The position numbers and the translations under genes are program-made. Below the pieces are notes generated by a model. That model was given only the letters and a program-made list of their open reading frames with translations. It was not told the DNA's origin and searched no databases. A stretch of DNA of 54,246 nucleotides from Bacteroidales bacterium (GTDB lineage: Bacteria > Bacteroidota > Bacteroidia > Bacteroidales > P3): the NCBI GenBank assembly GCA_016292015.1, contig JAEEZY010000026.1, forward strand, positions 1 through 54,246, written 5' to 3'. Below, one piece after another: positions 7,990-17,160 of the stretch; the first letter of the stretch is position 1, and the number at the start of each line of letters is the position of its first letter.

Positions 7990-9306
7990 ATGTTGAATAG
8001 AAAGATACAACTTATTTTAAAAGAGTACTTTAGTTCGCATAGGGATAAGATTCTTATCGTTGATGGCGCTCGTCAAATTGGGAAGTCGTATATCATACGC
8101 CATGAGGGTAGGGCTTCTTTTTCCAATTTTGTGGAGGTGAATTTGATCAACGACCGTGACGGTGATCGTGTCTTTGCGGATGTGAAAGGGGTGGAGGATT
8201 TTTATGTCAGATTGAGTTCTTTTGCGGGGCGCAGGCTCGGTTCAAAGGATGATACCCTTGTGTTCCTTGATGAGATTCAGGTTTATCCTGAAATGCTTAC
8301 GTTACTAAAATTCCTATGCGACGACGGTCGTTTCAGCTATGTCGCCAGTGGGTCGTTGTTGGGGGTTACCTTAAACAGGACCCTTTCTGTCCCAGGTGGC
8401 AGGATTGAGTTACAGCACATGTACCCTTTGGATTTTGAGGAATTCCTTTGGGCTAACGGTGTTGGTGATGAGGCTATATCCTATATGCGCGGTCAGTTCG
8501 ATAAGCGCGAAGGTCTTAATGATGGCCTGCATCGCCGCATCATGGATTTGTTTAAGTCATACCTTCTTGTCGGTGGGTTGCCGCAGGCGGTGAATACGTA
8601 TTTGGCCTCGCAAAATATCTATCGTGTGCGCAAGATTCATGAGGAAATACACAACCTGTATAAAGTTGATGCCTCGCAGTATGACATTCAGGAGCGGTTG
8701 AAAATAGGCCGTGTTTATGATCTCATACCATCGAATATGGAGAACCGTAAGAAGCGGCTGCGCTTTAATGACATCGAGGACAAGAGTAGCAAGGCGGCTC
8801 GCGACTATGTGGATGAAATCGAATACATTATCAGCTCTGGGGTGGCTTTGGAAGTGCGAGCTATTTCGAATCCGGTGTTCCCATTGGTTGCATCCGTTCG
8901 CAAGAATCTCCTCAAACTCTATATGAACGACGTGGGACTGCTGTCACATATATTGTTTCATACCAATGTGACCGCTATCAAGGACAATCACGTAAGCGTT
9001 AATCTAGGCTCGGTCTATGAGACGGTAGTTGCCATGGAACTTCGGGCTCACGGACATCCGCTTTTCTACTACGACAATAAACAGAAGGGTGAGGTGGATT
9101 TCATGATCGATGACTATAACGCACTTTCGATACTTCCACTTGAAGTGAAGTCTGGAAGGGACTACACTATTCACAGTGCACTTGACCGTTTTGTGAGCAA
9201 TATCGATTACCATGTCAAAAATGCTATAGTGCTGTCAAATGATGCAACTGTGTCTATTCGGGATAAGATGTGCTATATGCCGATTTACTATGCTATGTTT
9301 CTTTGA
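7990..9306 (+). CDS. AAA-type ATPase with DUF4143 domain
   Basis: A 438-residue member of the large family of prokaryotic ATPases with a C-terminal DUF4143 domain. The Walker A motif is at 26-33 (GARQIGKS), a Walker B-like LVFLDEIQ lies at about 93-100, and the C-terminal part carries the usual GSVYETVVAMEL, FYYDNKQKGEVDF and LPLEVKSG words, a nuclease-like fold core. Length is normal for the family. Function is not settled: these genes are scattered singly in Bacteroidales genomes, often as accessory cargo. Here it is a lone gene with its own promoter box and a repeat array, flanked by possible gene remnants on the left, which fits an acquired element. No partner gene is adjacent. Confidence 0.9.
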   Translation: MLNRKIQLILKEYFSSHRDKILIVDGARQIGKSYIIRHEGRASFSNFVEVNLINDRDGDRVFADVKGVEDFYVRLSSFAGRRLGSKDDTLVFLDEIQVYPEMLTLLKFLCDDGRFSYVASGSLLGVTLNRTLSVPGGRIELQHMYPLDFEEFLWANGVGDEAISYMRGQFDKREGLNDGLHRRIMDLFKSYLLVGGLPQAVNTYLASQNIYRVRKIHEEIHNLYKVDASQYDIQERLKIGRVYDLIPSNMENRKKRLRFNDIEDKSSKAARDYVDEIEYIISSGVALEVRAISNPVFPLVASVRKNLLKLYMNDVGLLSHILFHTNVTAIKDNHVSVNLGSVYETVVAMELRAHGHPLFYYDNKQKGEVDFMIDDYNALSILPLEVKSGRDYTIHSALDRFVSNIDYHVKNAIVLSNDATVSIRDKMCYMPIYYAMFL

Positions 9307-9364
9307 CTCGATGGAATAAGCGGGTGTAAATGAATGTCGCTACTGAGGTGTTAAAAAAAAATAC

Positions 9365-9373
9365 TATATTTGC
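9365..9373 (+). promoter_or_regulatory. Bacteroides-type -7 box for the M28-gld-lpxB operon
   Basis: TATATTTGC matches TAnnTTTG and lies 61 bp upstream of the ATG at 9435, with an A-rich tract just upstream. It is the likely promoter of the eight-gene run to 18536. Confidence 0.5.
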
Positions 9374-9434
9374 ATAGTCGCATAGGAGTGTGCGATTGTG
9401 TAAGTTGTTTATTGTTAGAAAAATAAATACGAAG

Positions 9435-11120
9435 ATGTATAATTTTTATTATTGTAAGAAAGCGCTGGCGATGCTGTCTCTGGCGTTTGTTGCCATTCTT
9501 ATTCCAGCTAAGGCGATGGCGCAGGAGGTGAACATCGACACCATCATGAAGCACATCATAGAGCTCTCGTCTGAACGCTATGAAGGCCGTCAGGCTGGAA
9601 CCTACGGCTACAACGCTGCGGTGAAATACTGTGCTGAAGTGCTGGCATCGTATGGTGTAGAACCTGCCGGCGAAAACGGCGGTTGGCTTCAGGAGTTCGA
9701 CGTGGAGTGCAACGAGATTGACAACTGCACTTTCCACACCTACCTCCCTGGGGCTAAAAACCACGACACCTACTCGCTTGGTCGCGACTTCTCGTGCGCC
9801 GCCATGACGGGCCGTGGCTATGCCGACGCCAACGTGGTGTTCTGCGGCTACGGGCTTGACGCTTCTGCCTACGACGATTATGCCAACGTTGACGCTCGAG
9901 GCAAAATCGTGATAGTGGCAAGCGGTGTGCCGAACTTCCTGCCTAGCGACATCACAGACCGTTATGCCTCGTTGCGCGACAAGGCTCGAGTGGCAAAGAT
10001 GCACGGCGCCGTCGCTCTGGTATCGGTCAATATGTCCACAACGTGCGCTGACTATGAGGTACAGTGCCGTGGCTACAACGGCAAGCTGCCTCATCTCGCC
10101 ACCTTCCCCATCATTCAGCCTACGAAATACTGTGCCGAATCGCTCTTCCGCGGCGAGGAGATGCCTCTCGACGAGGCTTTGGCAAAAATACAGGAGGACC
10201 ACAAACCTCACTCCTTTGCCTTCAACAAGAAATTTGAGATTGAGACAAACACAAGATATCGCGCCAGCGCTCCAACCTACAACATCGTGGGTATAATGCA
10301 CGGCGCAAGCAAGAAGGTGAAGAATGAGTATATAGTCATCGGTGCCCACTTGGATCACGTGGGTCGTCAGGGTGAGACCTGTTTCTATCCTGGTGCCGAC
10401 GACGACGCCTCGTCGGTGGCGGCATTGCTTGAAACGGCACGTCTGCTGTCGGAACTGCCTGCCGACAAGAGACCGGCCCGCAGCGTGGTATTTGTGATTT
10501 TCTCTGGCTCTGAGCAACTGGACAAGGGCACATACGAGTTCATTGACCACTTCCGCTATCAGGGCCGTATCGAGGCTTTCCTGAGCATCGACTGCATCGG
10601 CACGGGCGACAGCATCGACGTGCGTGGAAACGCTCGCTACCCAGACCTGTGGGGCGTGGCTTGCCACAACGACTCGCTCTACACCCACGCTATGGGGCGT
10701 GCCAAGAAGACCATAAAGGTCTATGCCACCGCAGAAGAGCTGGCTGAACGCGAAAAACAGAAAAAACTGGAAGAGAAGGAAGCAGCCAAAGACCCCAAGA
10801 AGATGAAGGCTCTGAAGAAAAAGAAACCGACTGGCAACGAGAAGTTCTCTGAGCAGGTGGTGGAAGGTTTCCAGACGATGCCTTCGGGCGACGCGCTTGC
10901 TTTCCAGCCGCTGGAGATTCCGTCACTGGTATTCACCACCTTCAACGGGAAGCAGCATACGCATACGACTTACGATATGACGGAGAACATCAACCGTGTG
11001 ACCCTTACCAAGGCTGCATCGCTGGTGTATCACACACTCTGTGACCTGACGAGAGGCTACTACCGCGGTCGCACCTACGAGTCGAAACTGCAGGTGTACG
11101 GCCCTCTGATTGATGATTGA
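9435..11120 (+). CDS. exported M28 family zinc metallopeptidase
   Basis: Predicted aminopeptidase-type enzyme of the cell envelope, 561 residues. The start at 9435 gives a signal peptide ending AKAMA; an in-frame GTG at 9390 adds only non-conserved sequence. A PA-like insert lies at about 120-250. The two-zinc site is seen as AHLDHVG, PGADDDASS, the Glu of SGSEQ, SIDCIG and the late HTTYD. The usual GEE motif around the catalytic Glu is SGSE here, a mild deviation. A highly charged Lys/Glu insert at about 435-475 interrupts the late catalytic domain. It begins the operon and is followed after 62 bp by gldF. Confidence 0.9.
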   Translation: MYNFYYCKKALAMLSLAFVAILIPAKAMAQEVNIDTIMKHIIELSSERYEGRQAGTYGYNAAVKYCAEVLASYGVEPAGENGGWLQEFDVECNEIDNCTFHTYLPGAKNHDTYSLGRDFSCAAMTGRGYADANVVFCGYGLDASAYDDYANVDARGKIVIVASGVPNFLPSDITDRYASLRDKARVAKMHGAVALVSVNMSTTCADYEVQCRGYNGKLPHLATFPIIQPTKYCAESLFRGEEMPLDEALAKIQEDHKPHSFAFNKKFEIETNTRYRASAPTYNIVGIMHGASKKVKNEYIVIGAHLDHVGRQGETCFYPGADDDASSVAALLETARLLSELPADKRPARSVVFVIFSGSEQLDKGTYEFIDHFRYQGRIEAFLSIDCIGTGDSIDVRGNARYPDLWGVACHNDSLYTHAMGRAKKTIKVYATAEELAEREKQKKLEEKEAAKDPKKMKALKKKKPTGNEKFSEQVVEGFQTMPSGDALAFQPLEIPSLVFTTFNGKQHTHTTYDMTENINRVTLTKAASLVYHTLCDLTRGYYRGRTYESKLQVYGPLIDD

Positions 11121-11182
11121 CATACTTTTACCCGCGTAGTAAGAAAACTCAGAAATTAGAACTAAAAATTTCACCTTCTCCG

Positions 11183-11920
11183 ATGTGGACGTTATATAAG
11201 AAAGAACTTTCGGGTTTCTTCTCATCAATTGTGGGCTATTTGGCCATAGTTGTTTTTCTCGTACTGATAGGGTTGATGCTTTGGGTGTTCAGCACTCCGT
11301 TCAATGTGCTCGATGACGGATTCTCCGTAATGGATGGATTCTTCTTCATCGCCCCGTTGCTCTACCTCTTTCTTATCCCTGCCATAACTATGCGTATGTT
11401 TGCCGAAGAGAAACGTGGCGGCACCATGGAATTCCTCCTTACCAAACCTCTTGGCGACACAGCGATAGTGTTGTCGAAGTTCTTGGCGGGACTGACACTG
11501 GTGTTCATCTCGCTGCTGCCCACGTTGGTGGTCTATTTCACCATCTATGCGTTAGGCGATCCCGTCGGCAATATCGACACGGGCAGCGTCTGCGGTTCAT
11601 ACATAGGGCTCCTGTTTTTGGGCGGTGCCTTTGTAGGCATTGGCCTCTTCGCAAGCGCCATCACGAACAACCAGATTGTGGCCTTCATCGTGGCAGTGGT
11701 GCTTTCGGTGTTCATGTACCTGGGCTTCGAAGGTATTTACCAGATGGGCTTCCTCGGCAAGGCCGATTTGTTCATCAAGTCGTTGGGCATGCGTCACCAC
11801 TACGAGTCCATAAGCCGCGGGGTGATAGACACGCGCGACCTTATATACTATCTCAGCGTCATCGCCATTGCGATAATGGCAACTCGCATGGTTCTCCAGA
11901 GCCGCAAATGGAAGAAGTAG
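11183..11920 (+). CDS. gldF: GldF, ABC transporter permease of the Gld complex
   Basis: Integral membrane permease, 245 residues from the ATG at 11183, with six hydrophobic segments and the family core MFAEEKRGGTMEFLLTKPL. GldF works with GldG and the ATPase GldA; in Flavobacterium the complex is needed for gliding, but homologues are also common in non-gliding Bacteroidales, where the role is unclear. A TTG at 11117 overlapping the previous stop would add 22 non-conserved residues and is rejected. gldG follows after 55 bp; no gldA is in the window. Confidence 0.92.
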   Translation: MWTLYKKELSGFFSSIVGYLAIVVFLVLIGLMLWVFSTPFNVLDDGFSVMDGFFFIAPLLYLFLIPAITMRMFAEEKRGGTMEFLLTKPLGDTAIVLSKFLAGLTLVFISLLPTLVVYFTIYALGDPVGNIDTGSVCGSYIGLLFLGGAFVGIGLFASAITNNQIVAFIVAVVLSVFMYLGFEGIYQMGFLGKADLFIKSLGMRHHYESISRGVIDTRDLIYYLSVIAIAIMATRMVLQSRKWKK

Positions 11921-11975
11921 TTGGCGGAGGGCGATAAGTTGTCAGTGGTAAGTAATTTGATAATTCCGGTATCTG

Positions 11976-13751
11976 ATGTCTCTCGATAAAAATAAACTTA
12001 AAGAAAACAAGAATAACGACAGCCGCAAACGGCAGAGTTGGTTCGAATTCGGGATTGCTTTGCTGGTTGTGGTGTTTGTGAACGTGATAAGTGCGTTCCT
12101 TTTCGGCCGACTCGACCTTACAGACGACCACCGCTACTCGCTGTCGAAATCGACCAAAGAACTGTTGAAGGGTGTCGATGAGCCTATATTGTTCAGGGTA
12201 TATCTCGATGGTAATGACCTGCCGGCCGACTTCAAACGCCTGCGCAACGAGACCAAGGAGATTCTCAACCAGTTCAGGGCTTACAACCGTAATGTCGATT
12301 ACGAGTTTGTTAATCCGGGCAATCTGCCGAGCGACAAGGAGCGCAACGAACTCTACAAGGACCTTATCTCGCACGACATACAGCCTTCTTCGGTCAGCCA
12401 GCACAGCAGCAACGGTGTGTCGCAGATGGTTTTGATTCCAGCGGCGGAGATTACGTATAAGGGCAACAAGGCATACGTTCAACTGCTGCAAAGCCAGCAG
12501 TATGTCTCGGAGTCGGACGAGGTGAACAACTCGATCCAGAACCTCGAATACCAGCTCTCTAACGCAGTCCGCACGCTCTCGCGCTCGATGAAGCCGGTTG
12601 TGGCCTTCTCTATGGGGCACGGCGAGCTGCCTATGGCAAACCTCTATGAAATTCAGCGTTCGCTGTATGAGAACTACACTCTCGACACTGTTACATTGAA
12701 CGAGAACGTCAACGCATTGCGCAAGGTGGTGAGGGGTTCTGATTCGTCATACACCTTCCTGCCAAAGTACGATGTGCTGGTAGTGGCCAAGCCGACCAAG
12801 ACTTTCTCTGACAAGGATCTATTCGTTCTTGACCAGTTTGTGATGATGGGTGGCAGGGTGCTGTGGCTTATCGATGCGATGGATGCCGACATGGACAGCC
12901 TTGCTGTGAATCCGCAAGCAGTGTCGGTACGTCTGCCTTTGGGTATGGACGAACTGTTCTATGCCTACGGTGTCAGGATAAACACCGACCTGGTTATGGA
13001 CATTCGTTGCCGACCCATTCCGATGGTTGTCGGGCAGGTGGGCGACCGTCCTCAGTACAACTTCACCCCATGGTACTACTTCCCGGACCTTATCCCTGTG
13101 TCTGACCATCCGATTGTGCGCAATCTGGACATCATAAAGAGCGACTTCGTGAGTTCGATACAGTTGCTTGACAATTCCGACGATATTTCAAAGACGGTGT
13201 TGCTTTCGACATCTGAATACTCGAGGGTGAAGAATGCTCCTGTCATTATAGACCTCAACGAAACACGTCAGGAGCCAGACCAGAGGCTTTACAACCGCAA
13301 GAACCTGCCGGTGGCCGTACTGCTGCAGGGCACCTTCCGCTCCATGTGGGTGCATCGTCTGCCTTCGGGTTTCACCAAACTGCCGGAGATTGGCTACCGC
13401 GACACAAGTCTGCCTACCAAGATGATTGTGGTTTCGGACGGCGACATCATCAAAAACCGCTACAACCGCAACGACGGCACCACCTATCCGCTTGGCTACG
13501 ACAGCTATACCAATACAATGTATGCCAACAAGGAGTTCCTGCTCAACGCCATCAACTATCTCGCTGGCAATGACGACGCGATGGCGTCTCGTGGCAAGAG
13601 TGTGCAGCTGAGGAAACTTGATGTGGTGAAGTCGAAGAATTCGGCTGTGACGGTTAAGATTGTCAATATCGTGGTGCCGGTAGCGCTTCTGGCGCTGGCG
13701 GGAGTGATAATCTATTTTGTGCGGAGGGCGAGGTATATCAAACGTAAGTGA
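11976..13751 (+). CDS. gldG: GldG, Gld ABC transporter substrate-binding-like subunit
   Basis: 591 residues. An N-terminal membrane helix (about 22-45) is followed by the family hallmark RLDLTDDHRYSLSKSTKELL, a long extracytoplasmic region with GldG/ABC_transp_aux features (SMGHGELP, LVVAKPTKTFSDKDL), and a C-terminal helix (about 562-583) with a basic tail RRARYIKRK. The order gldF-gldG is conserved across the phylum. It likely forms the periplasmic part of the transporter. Together with the DUF4340 gene 34 bp downstream it makes the standard trio. Confidence 0.92.
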   Translation: MSLDKNKLKENKNNDSRKRQSWFEFGIALLVVVFVNVISAFLFGRLDLTDDHRYSLSKSTKELLKGVDEPILFRVYLDGNDLPADFKRLRNETKEILNQFRAYNRNVDYEFVNPGNLPSDKERNELYKDLISHDIQPSSVSQHSSNGVSQMVLIPAAEITYKGNKAYVQLLQSQQYVSESDEVNNSIQNLEYQLSNAVRTLSRSMKPVVAFSMGHGELPMANLYEIQRSLYENYTLDTVTLNENVNALRKVVRGSDSSYTFLPKYDVLVVAKPTKTFSDKDLFVLDQFVMMGGRVLWLIDAMDADMDSLAVNPQAVSVRLPLGMDELFYAYGVRINTDLVMDIRCRPIPMVVGQVGDRPQYNFTPWYYFPDLIPVSDHPIVRNLDIIKSDFVSSIQLLDNSDDISKTVLLSTSEYSRVKNAPVIIDLNETRQEPDQRLYNRKNLPVAVLLQGTFRSMWVHRLPSGFTKLPEIGYRDTSLPTKMIVVSDGDIIKNRYNRNDGTTYPLGYDSYTNTMYANKEFLLNAINYLAGNDDAMASRGKSVQLRKLDVVKSKNSAVTVKIVNIVVPVALLALAGVIIYFVRRARYIKRK

Positions 13752-13785
13752 GACTATTAAAGTCCAGGAAAATCCATAAAAGTAT

Positions 13786-14874
13786 ATGAAGAAGAAACGC
13801 AACGTCATTATATTAGTGGTCACATGTGTACTTGGTATTGTGGCTGCGCTTTTGGTTCTGTTGCTGAACCACCGGTCAACCCTTGACGACTTCGCCGTCA
13901 AGAATCCAGAGACCATCACTCGTATTTTCATGGCAAACAACAGAGGTCACCGTGTGTTGTTGACTCACGATCTGGAGAATACCAGTGATTCGGCATGGAT
14001 GGTTGATGAAAAGTACTATGCAAGTCAGCCTATGATCGAGATGCTTGTCAACACAATGGCAAGCATGCGTATCAGAGAGAAAATAAACCGAGCCGCATTG
14101 CCCAACGTGGTCAAGGACCTCTCTGCCAACAACGTCAAGGTGGAAGTCTATCAGATGGTCTATCGCATCGACTGGTTCAAGGGCAAGTTGAAACTTTTCC
14201 CGCACGAGAAGAAGACCGTGACGTATTATGTGGGGCATGAGACGAGGGATATGATGGGTTCGTACATACTGCGTGACGGCGACAAAGAGCCTTACGTTAT
14301 TTACATGCCTGGGCTGCGCGGTATGATTAACACAAGGTTTATTGCCGACCCAATACCATGGCGCAGCCATCGGATAATGAAACTTGACGTGAAGAATATA
14401 GAGCGTGTCGAACTCGACATCGCTGCCGCTCCCGACCAGTCCTATTCTGTGGTGCGTGAGGGCGAGGGATTCTATTTCGAATGTGGTGAGCCTCGTATGA
14501 GGGCTGAGTCGTTCGACACTGCACGGGTGGCTCAGATGCTCTCATCGTTCACCAACCTCAACTTTGACGAATATGCTATGGCGGTGCCAAAGGTGGAGAT
14601 TGACAGCGTCTTCTCGAAAGCGCCGAAGACGGTGCTCACGGTGACCGACCGTGCTGGCAACCGTCGCGAGGTCAAGACCTACGTGAAATACACCAATCCT
14701 GACGACCTCAAGGCTATGCCTGACACGGCGATGTACCAAGTGTTCGACATCAACCGTCTGTATGCTATCATTGACTCGAAAGACACGGTGCTGATTCAGT
14801 ATTTTGTATTCGACAACATACTCCAACCTGCTTCGTTCTTCCTGGGCAACGAACGCTACCATGTGGCGTTATAG
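13786..14874 (+). CDS. DUF4340 domain-containing membrane-anchored protein
   Basis: 362 residues. One N-terminal helix (about 5-25, IILVVTCVLGIVAALLVLLL) and a periplasmic, beta-rich DUF4340 region follow, with the ending VLIQYFVFDNIL. Genes of this type regularly follow gldG, and the 34-bp gap supports the same transcript. The molecular role is not known; association with the GldFG transporter is inferred from gene order. Confidence 0.8.
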   Translation: MKKKRNVIILVVTCVLGIVAALLVLLLNHRSTLDDFAVKNPETITRIFMANNRGHRVLLTHDLENTSDSAWMVDEKYYASQPMIEMLVNTMASMRIREKINRAALPNVVKDLSANNVKVEVYQMVYRIDWFKGKLKLFPHEKKTVTYYVGHETRDMMGSYILRDGDKEPYVIYMPGLRGMINTRFIADPIPWRSHRIMKLDVKNIERVELDIAAAPDQSYSVVREGEGFYFECGEPRMRAESFDTARVAQMLSSFTNLNFDEYAMAVPKVEIDSVFSKAPKTVLTVTDRAGNRREVKTYVKYTNPDDLKAMPDTAMYQVFDINRLYAIIDSKDTVLIQYFVFDNILQPASFFLGNERYHVAL

Positions 14875-14888
14875 CTGCCACTTACCCG

Positions 14889-14923
14889 TTGTCAACTGTC
14901 TATTCAACAATAACGAATCACTC
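14889..14923 (+). repeat. heptamer phrase repeat before surE
   Basis: Five 7-mers (TTGTCAA, CTGTCTA, TTCAACA, ATAACGA, ATCACTC) fill most of the gap and end 4 bp before the TTG start at 14928. Confidence 0.4.
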
Positions 14924-14927
14924 AATC

Positions 14928-15695
14928 TTGAACAAGCCTCTTATACTTATCACCAACGACGACGGTTTTGCGTCTAAAGGTCTTCGTGTACTGGATGAAG
15001 TTGCGCAGGAGTTCGGCGATGTTGTGGTGATGGCTCCGGAACGTAATTCTTCCGGTATGGGCCACTCCATAACCACCAACCGTCCTTTGCGTGTGCGCAC
15101 CATAAAACTCTCCGACGGGTTGCAGGTGTATGCTTGTGACGGAACGCCGGTTGACTGTGTAAAACTCGCAACAGAATATTTCTGTCCGCGCCAACCTGAC
15201 CTTGTGCTTTCAGGTATCAACCACGGCAGCAACTCGTCTGTCAACGTCATTTACAGCGGCACGATGGGTGCTGTCGTCGAGTCAACCATCAACGGTTTCG
15301 ATGCTGTCGGCTTCTCCTACCTCGACCACAACGACGATGCTGACTTCTCGCCTTGTGTGCCATATATCCGACATATAATCGGTAAGGTGCTGGAGGATGG
15401 TTTGCCCACCAATGTCTCTCTTAACGTTAATTTCCCGAAGTTAAAAGTTGGAGAGTTGAAAGGACTGCGTGTATGCCGTGAGGCTCAAGCCAGATGGGCC
15501 GACAGTTTCGAGAAACGCATCGACCCGAACGGTAGGCCTTATTGGTGGCTTACTGGCAAGTTCGAATGTGACGATGCGGTGGAAGGCACCGACGAGTGGG
15601 CTTTGGCCAACGGATATGTATCAGTCGTGCCGATTCACCCCGACTATACGCGGCACGATGCCATTTCGGAGGTGGAAAACATGCTGTGCAACTGA
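14928..15695 (+). CDS. surE: 5'/3'-nucleotidase SurE
   Basis: Survival protein SurE, a cytoplasmic metal-dependent nucleoside monophosphatase, 255 residues as usual. The metal site is visible as ITNDDG near the start, ERNSSGMGHSIT, and SGINHGSN. The TTG at 14928 places ITNDDG close to the N-terminus as in the family; an earlier TTG at 14889 would translate the phrase repeat and is rejected. Around 15438-15458 the DNA reads as 7-mers (AAGTTAA, AAGTTGG, AGAGTTG) that encode KLKVGELK. It is followed after 4 bp by a small membrane protein. Confidence 0.95.
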   Translation: MNKPLILITNDDGFASKGLRVLDEVAQEFGDVVVMAPERNSSGMGHSITTNRPLRVRTIKLSDGLQVYACDGTPVDCVKLATEYFCPRQPDLVLSGINHGSNSSVNVIYSGTMGAVVESTINGFDAVGFSYLDHNDDADFSPCVPYIRHIIGKVLEDGLPTNVSLNVNFPKLKVGELKGLRVCREAQARWADSFEKRIDPNGRPYWWLTGKFECDDAVEGTDEWALANGYVSVVPIHPDYTRHDAISEVENMLCN

Positions 15696-15699
15696 AACC

Positions 15700-15987
15700 A
15701 TGAAAAAACTATTCCAACAAAACAGTGTGTATATCGGCATCCTTGCCGAACTGCTTTCTATCGTGGTCCCTGCGGTGCTGCTTTATGTGGTGCTGCTTTT
15801 GCTCAATATTACGCCGATGTCGCGCATTCGCTGGTTTGCTGGGGTCTTCATCCCGGGCATATTGGTTGTGCGCGCCTACGCCAAGAAGAAAGAATTCCCC
15901 AAGGCTACAAAGGCCTCTGTCGTTACCTTCTTTGTCTGCTTCATTGGTTTTATGGTTTATCTTGGAATGACAAGGCAGCTGCTGTGA
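15700..15987 (+). CDS. small integral membrane protein (95 aa)
   Basis: The ATG at 15700 follows the surE stop by 4 bp. The product has three hydrophobic segments (about 10-38, 43-58 and 70-90) separated by short basic loops (RAYAKKKEFPKATK). It is common to find such a protein between surE and lpxB in Bacteroidales. No known motif; role unknown. Confidence 0.8.
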   Translation: MKKLFQQNSVYIGILAELLSIVVPAVLLYVVLLLLNITPMSRIRWFAGVFIPGILVVRAYAKKKEFPKATKASVVTFFVCFIGFMVYLGMTRQLL

Positions 15988-15991
15988 TTTC

Positions 15992-16019
15992 TACTAACTG
16001 TCAACTATTGACCACTGCA
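15992..16019 (+). repeat. heptamer phrase repeat before lpxB
   Basis: Four 7-mers (TACTAAC, TGTCAAC, TATTGAC, CACTGCA) begin just after the small membrane protein and stop 25 bp before the TTG start of lpxB. Confidence 0.45.
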
Positions 16020-16044
16020 AATTTAACATCAAAAAACTAATCTC

Positions 16045-17160
16045 TTGAAGTACTACATCATAGCAGGCGAATCATCAGGCGACCTTCACGGCTCAAACCT
16101 CATGAAGGCGATCTTCAAGTATGATGCGCATGCCGAGATTCGTTTCTGGGGAGGCGACAGAATGGCTGCGGTGGGAGGCACCTGTGTCAAACACATACGA
16201 GAACTCTCTTTCATGGGATTTGTAGAGGTGGTGAAGCATCTGCGTCAGGTGCTGGGCAATATAGCCTTCTGCAAGAAAGATATACTTCAGTTTCATCCCA
16301 ACGCCATAATATATATTGATTTCCCGGGATTCAACCTACGTGTTGCCGATTTCGCACACAGGCATGGCTTCAAGAACTTTTACTATATCTCTCCCCAACT
16401 GTGGGCCTGGAAGAAAGGTCGCATCCGCAAAATGCGTAAGATAATCGAGCGACTTTTCTGCATACTCCCCTTTGAAGAGGATTTCTACAAGCACAACAAC
16501 TTCCCGCAAGCCAAGTATGTCGGGCACCCTCTCCTTGACGCAATAGATTGTCATAATAGTCAGACTGACCCGATTAGTCCGACCAACGATAGACCTCTTA
16601 TTTCCCTCTTGCCGGGCAGTCGTCGGCAGGAACTCTGCAACACCATGCCTGACATGCTCGCCTTGGCAGCCCGTCATCCTGAATATGATTTCGTCATTGC
16701 GGGCATGGACATACTCGGCCACGAGCAGTACTCTCGTTATGGAGCGCTGCCCTCCAACGTCAGCATACTCTACAATCAGACCTACCGGATTCTTTCTGAA
16801 TCCCATGCCGCCGTTGTGTGTTCAGGCACCGCCACACTCGAAACCGCGCTGTTCAACGTGCCTCAGGTGGTATGCTACAAGGCTAACCCTGTTTCAATCA
16901 CCATAGCGCGTTGGTTCGTGGGCAAGCGGGTGCGGTTCATCTCCTTGGTCAACCTAATAGCCGACCGCCCGATAGTGAAGGAGCTGCTGCAGCAAGATTT
17001 TAACCAAACTATGCTTGAGGAAGAGTTCGTGAGAATTACAAGTGACGAAGCCTACCGTTCAAAGATGCTAAAAGGATATGCCGAAGTGCGTCATATTCTT
17101 GGCGGCTGTGGTGCGTCTGACAGAGTGGCTTCTGCTGTTATCAGTTCGATTGAAAGGTGA
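16045..17160 (+). CDS. lpxB: lipid-A-disaccharide synthase LpxB
   Basis: Joins UDP-2,3-diacylglucosamine and lipid X to lipid A disaccharide phosphate at the inner face of the inner membrane. 371 residues, normal length. The start KYYIIAGESSGDLHGSNL is diagnostic, followed by FWGGDRM, FPGFNLR, PQLWAWKKGR, LLPGSRRQE and CSGTATLE. The start is TTG at 16045, with no ATG nearby. It shows that the organism makes lipid A. The stop overlaps the start of the SpoIID-like gene by 4 bp (GTGA). Confidence 0.96.
   Translation: MKYYIIAGESSGDLHGSNLMKAIFKYDAHAEIRFWGGDRMAAVGGTCVKHIRELSFMGFVEVVKHLRQVLGNIAFCKKDILQFHPNAIIYIDFPGFNLRVADFAHRHGFKNFYYISPQLWAWKKGRIRKMRKIIERLFCILPFEEDFYKHNNFPQAKYVGHPLLDAIDCHNSQTDPISPTNDRPLISLLPGSRRQELCNTMPDMLALAARHPEYDFVIAGMDILGHEQYSRYGALPSNVSILYNQTYRILSESHAAVVCSGTATLETALFNVPQVVCYKANPVSITIARWFVGKRVRFISLVNLIADRPIVKELLQQDFNQTMLEEEFVRITSDEAYRSKMLKGYAEVRHILGGCGASDRVASAVISSIER

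Noticed and set aside
9351..10688. 445-codon open frame on the minus strand opposite the M28 peptidase gene
   Set aside because: It is the antisense shadow of a well-supported peptidase; its product is low in recognisable motifs and rich in His/Val from complementary codons.
11117..11182. Earlier TTG start for gldF overlapping the peptidase stop
   Set aside because: The added residues are not like GldF; the ATG at 11183 gives the family N-terminus.
11859..12620. 253-codon minus-strand frame opposite gldG
   Set aside because: Shadow of gldG; no motif and no promoter or ribosome site.
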